The translations under genes were made by a program, and so were the position numbers. Of a DNA stretch of 5,396 bases, positions 4,742 through 5,396 are shown piece after piece; position 1 is the first letter of the stretch; each line of letters begins with the position of its first letter. The stretch lies in the NCBI GenBank assembly GCA_012797715.1, contig JAAZOO010000084.1:1-5396 (forward strand). The letters are read 5' to 3'. The notes under the pieces were generated by a model. It saw only the letters and a program-made list of their open reading frames with translations. It had not been told where the DNA came from and searched no databases. Source of the DNA: Geobacteraceae bacterium. Its GTDB lineage: Bacteria > Desulfobacterota > Desulfuromonadia > Geobacterales > Geobacteraceae.

Positions 4742-5396
4742 GATGCCTCCCCTTCCACGCCCCAGGGGCAGCAGACACTGATCTCCCGGGCCGCCCTGGT
4801 TTCGTCCAAGCGGCTGACCGGCATGGTGCGGGGGGCCTGCAGCAGGGCCTCAGGATTCGTCTGCGCCAGTTCGGCCGCCTCGATCATGGCGTCGATGAAG
4901 GCGTCCAGGGTTTCCCTCCCCTCGGTCTCGGTCGGCTCGATCATCAGGGCCTCCCTGACGATAAGGGGAAAATAGATGGTCGGGGGATGGAATCCCCGGT
5001 CGATCAGGAACTTGGCGATATCCAGGGCATGAACCCCGTTCTTCATCTGCCGGAAGGCGGAGAAAACGCATTCGTGCATGCACGGTCCGACGTCGTAGGG
5101 AAGGTCGTAGTGCCCCTTGAGCCTCGCCCGGACATAGTTGGCGTTCAGCACCGCCCGTTCGCTCACTTGGGCGAGCCCCTCCCCCCCCAGCATGGTGATG
5201 TAGGCCAGCGCCCTGACCAGTACCCCGAAGTTGCCGTAGAAGTCGGCGATCCTGCCGATGCTCACGGGTCCTCCCTCCTCCAGGGCGAAGCTCCCGTCCT
5301 CGCGGCGGACCACGCGGGGCGACGGCAGGAATGGCATCAGGTCCCGCTTCACCCCCACCGGACCGCTTCCCGGGCCTCCCCCGCCGTGGGGGGTGC
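4738..5396 (-). CDS. gcvPB: Glycine dehydrogenase (decarboxylating) subunit 2, C-terminal part (5' end outside window)
   Basis: This is the PLP-binding subunit of the two-subunit P protein of the glycine cleavage system. It decarboxylates glycine and passes the aminomethyl group to the lipoyl arm of GcvH in the cytoplasm. The reading frame is open to the window edge, and its first visible residues are TPHGGGGPGSGPVGV, the glycine-rich segment that follows the PLP lysine in this family; the lysine itself lies just outside. A GTG at 5356-5358 is internal, not the start. Further along, a conserved stretch reads HPPTIYFPLIVREALMIEPT and is followed by ETEGRETLDAFIDAM, typical of the GcvP C-terminus. 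About 219 residues are visible, against roughly 480-500 for a full GcvPB. The stop codon overlaps the next start by four bases (ATGA), so it is cotranscribed and probably translationally coupled with the lipoate genes. The identification is very secure; only the 5' part is missing. Confidence 0.95.
   Translation of the reverse strand, partial: TPHGGGGPGSGPVGVKRDLMPFLPSPRVVRREDGSFALEEGGPVSIGRIADFYGNFGVLVRALAYITMLGGEGLAQVSERAVLNANYVRARLKGHYDLPYDVGPCMHECVFSAFRQMKNGVHALDIAKFLIDRGFHPPTIYFPLIVREALMIEPTETEGRETLDAFIDAMIEAAELAQTNPEALLQAPRTMPVSRLDETRAAREISVCCPWGVEGEAS

Overview
The window carries five protein genes and one tRNA gene, all on the minus strand. It reads right to left as gcvPB (cut by the window edge) - lipM-like - lipA - tRNA-Ser - FtsZ-like gene - ADP-ribosylglycohydrolase. 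High GC content, strong Shine-Dalgarno sites and a two-subunit glycine decarboxylase operon that also carries lipoate genes suggest a deltaproteobacterium of the Geobacter type. That assignment is from recollection of gene order and protein flavour and was not tested by a search.

Region 5396-3093 is a tightly packed housekeeping operon. The end of gcvPB overlaps the lipM-like start by ATGA, and the lipM-like end overlaps the lipA start by ATGA. The products fit together: the octanoyltransferase loads an octanoyl group on a lipoyl domain (GcvH of the glycine cleavage system is the obvious client), LipA inserts the two sulfurs, and GcvP then uses the lipoylated H protein. Region 3092-2814 holds a tRNA-Ser(CGA) gene with its own consensus-like promoter and a strong rho-independent terminator.

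Region 2813-2169 has no convincing gene; I see only a possible RNA hairpin, a weak promoter candidate and the ribosome binding site of the next gene. Region 2168-136 is the accessory and most interesting part. It is a two-gene, translationally coupled unit encoding (i) a 314-residue FtsZ/tubulin-superfamily protein whose nucleotide-binding loops (T1, T2, T3, T4 and the guanine-contact loop) are all degenerate while the T7 catalytic-loop aspartates remain, and (ii) a complete ADP-ribosylglycohydrolase with both metal-binding acidic motifs intact. FtsZ is a known target of ADP-ribosylating interbacterial toxins (Tre1), and the matching immunity protein (Tri1) is an ADP-ribosylglycohydrolase. A pseudo-FtsZ coupled to such a hydrolase therefore suggests an unexplored FtsZ-protection or division-control module. 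This functional idea is inference; the two protein families and their coupling are visible in the sequence.

Bases 1-135, downstream of the hydrolase gene, show no gene and no clear terminator.
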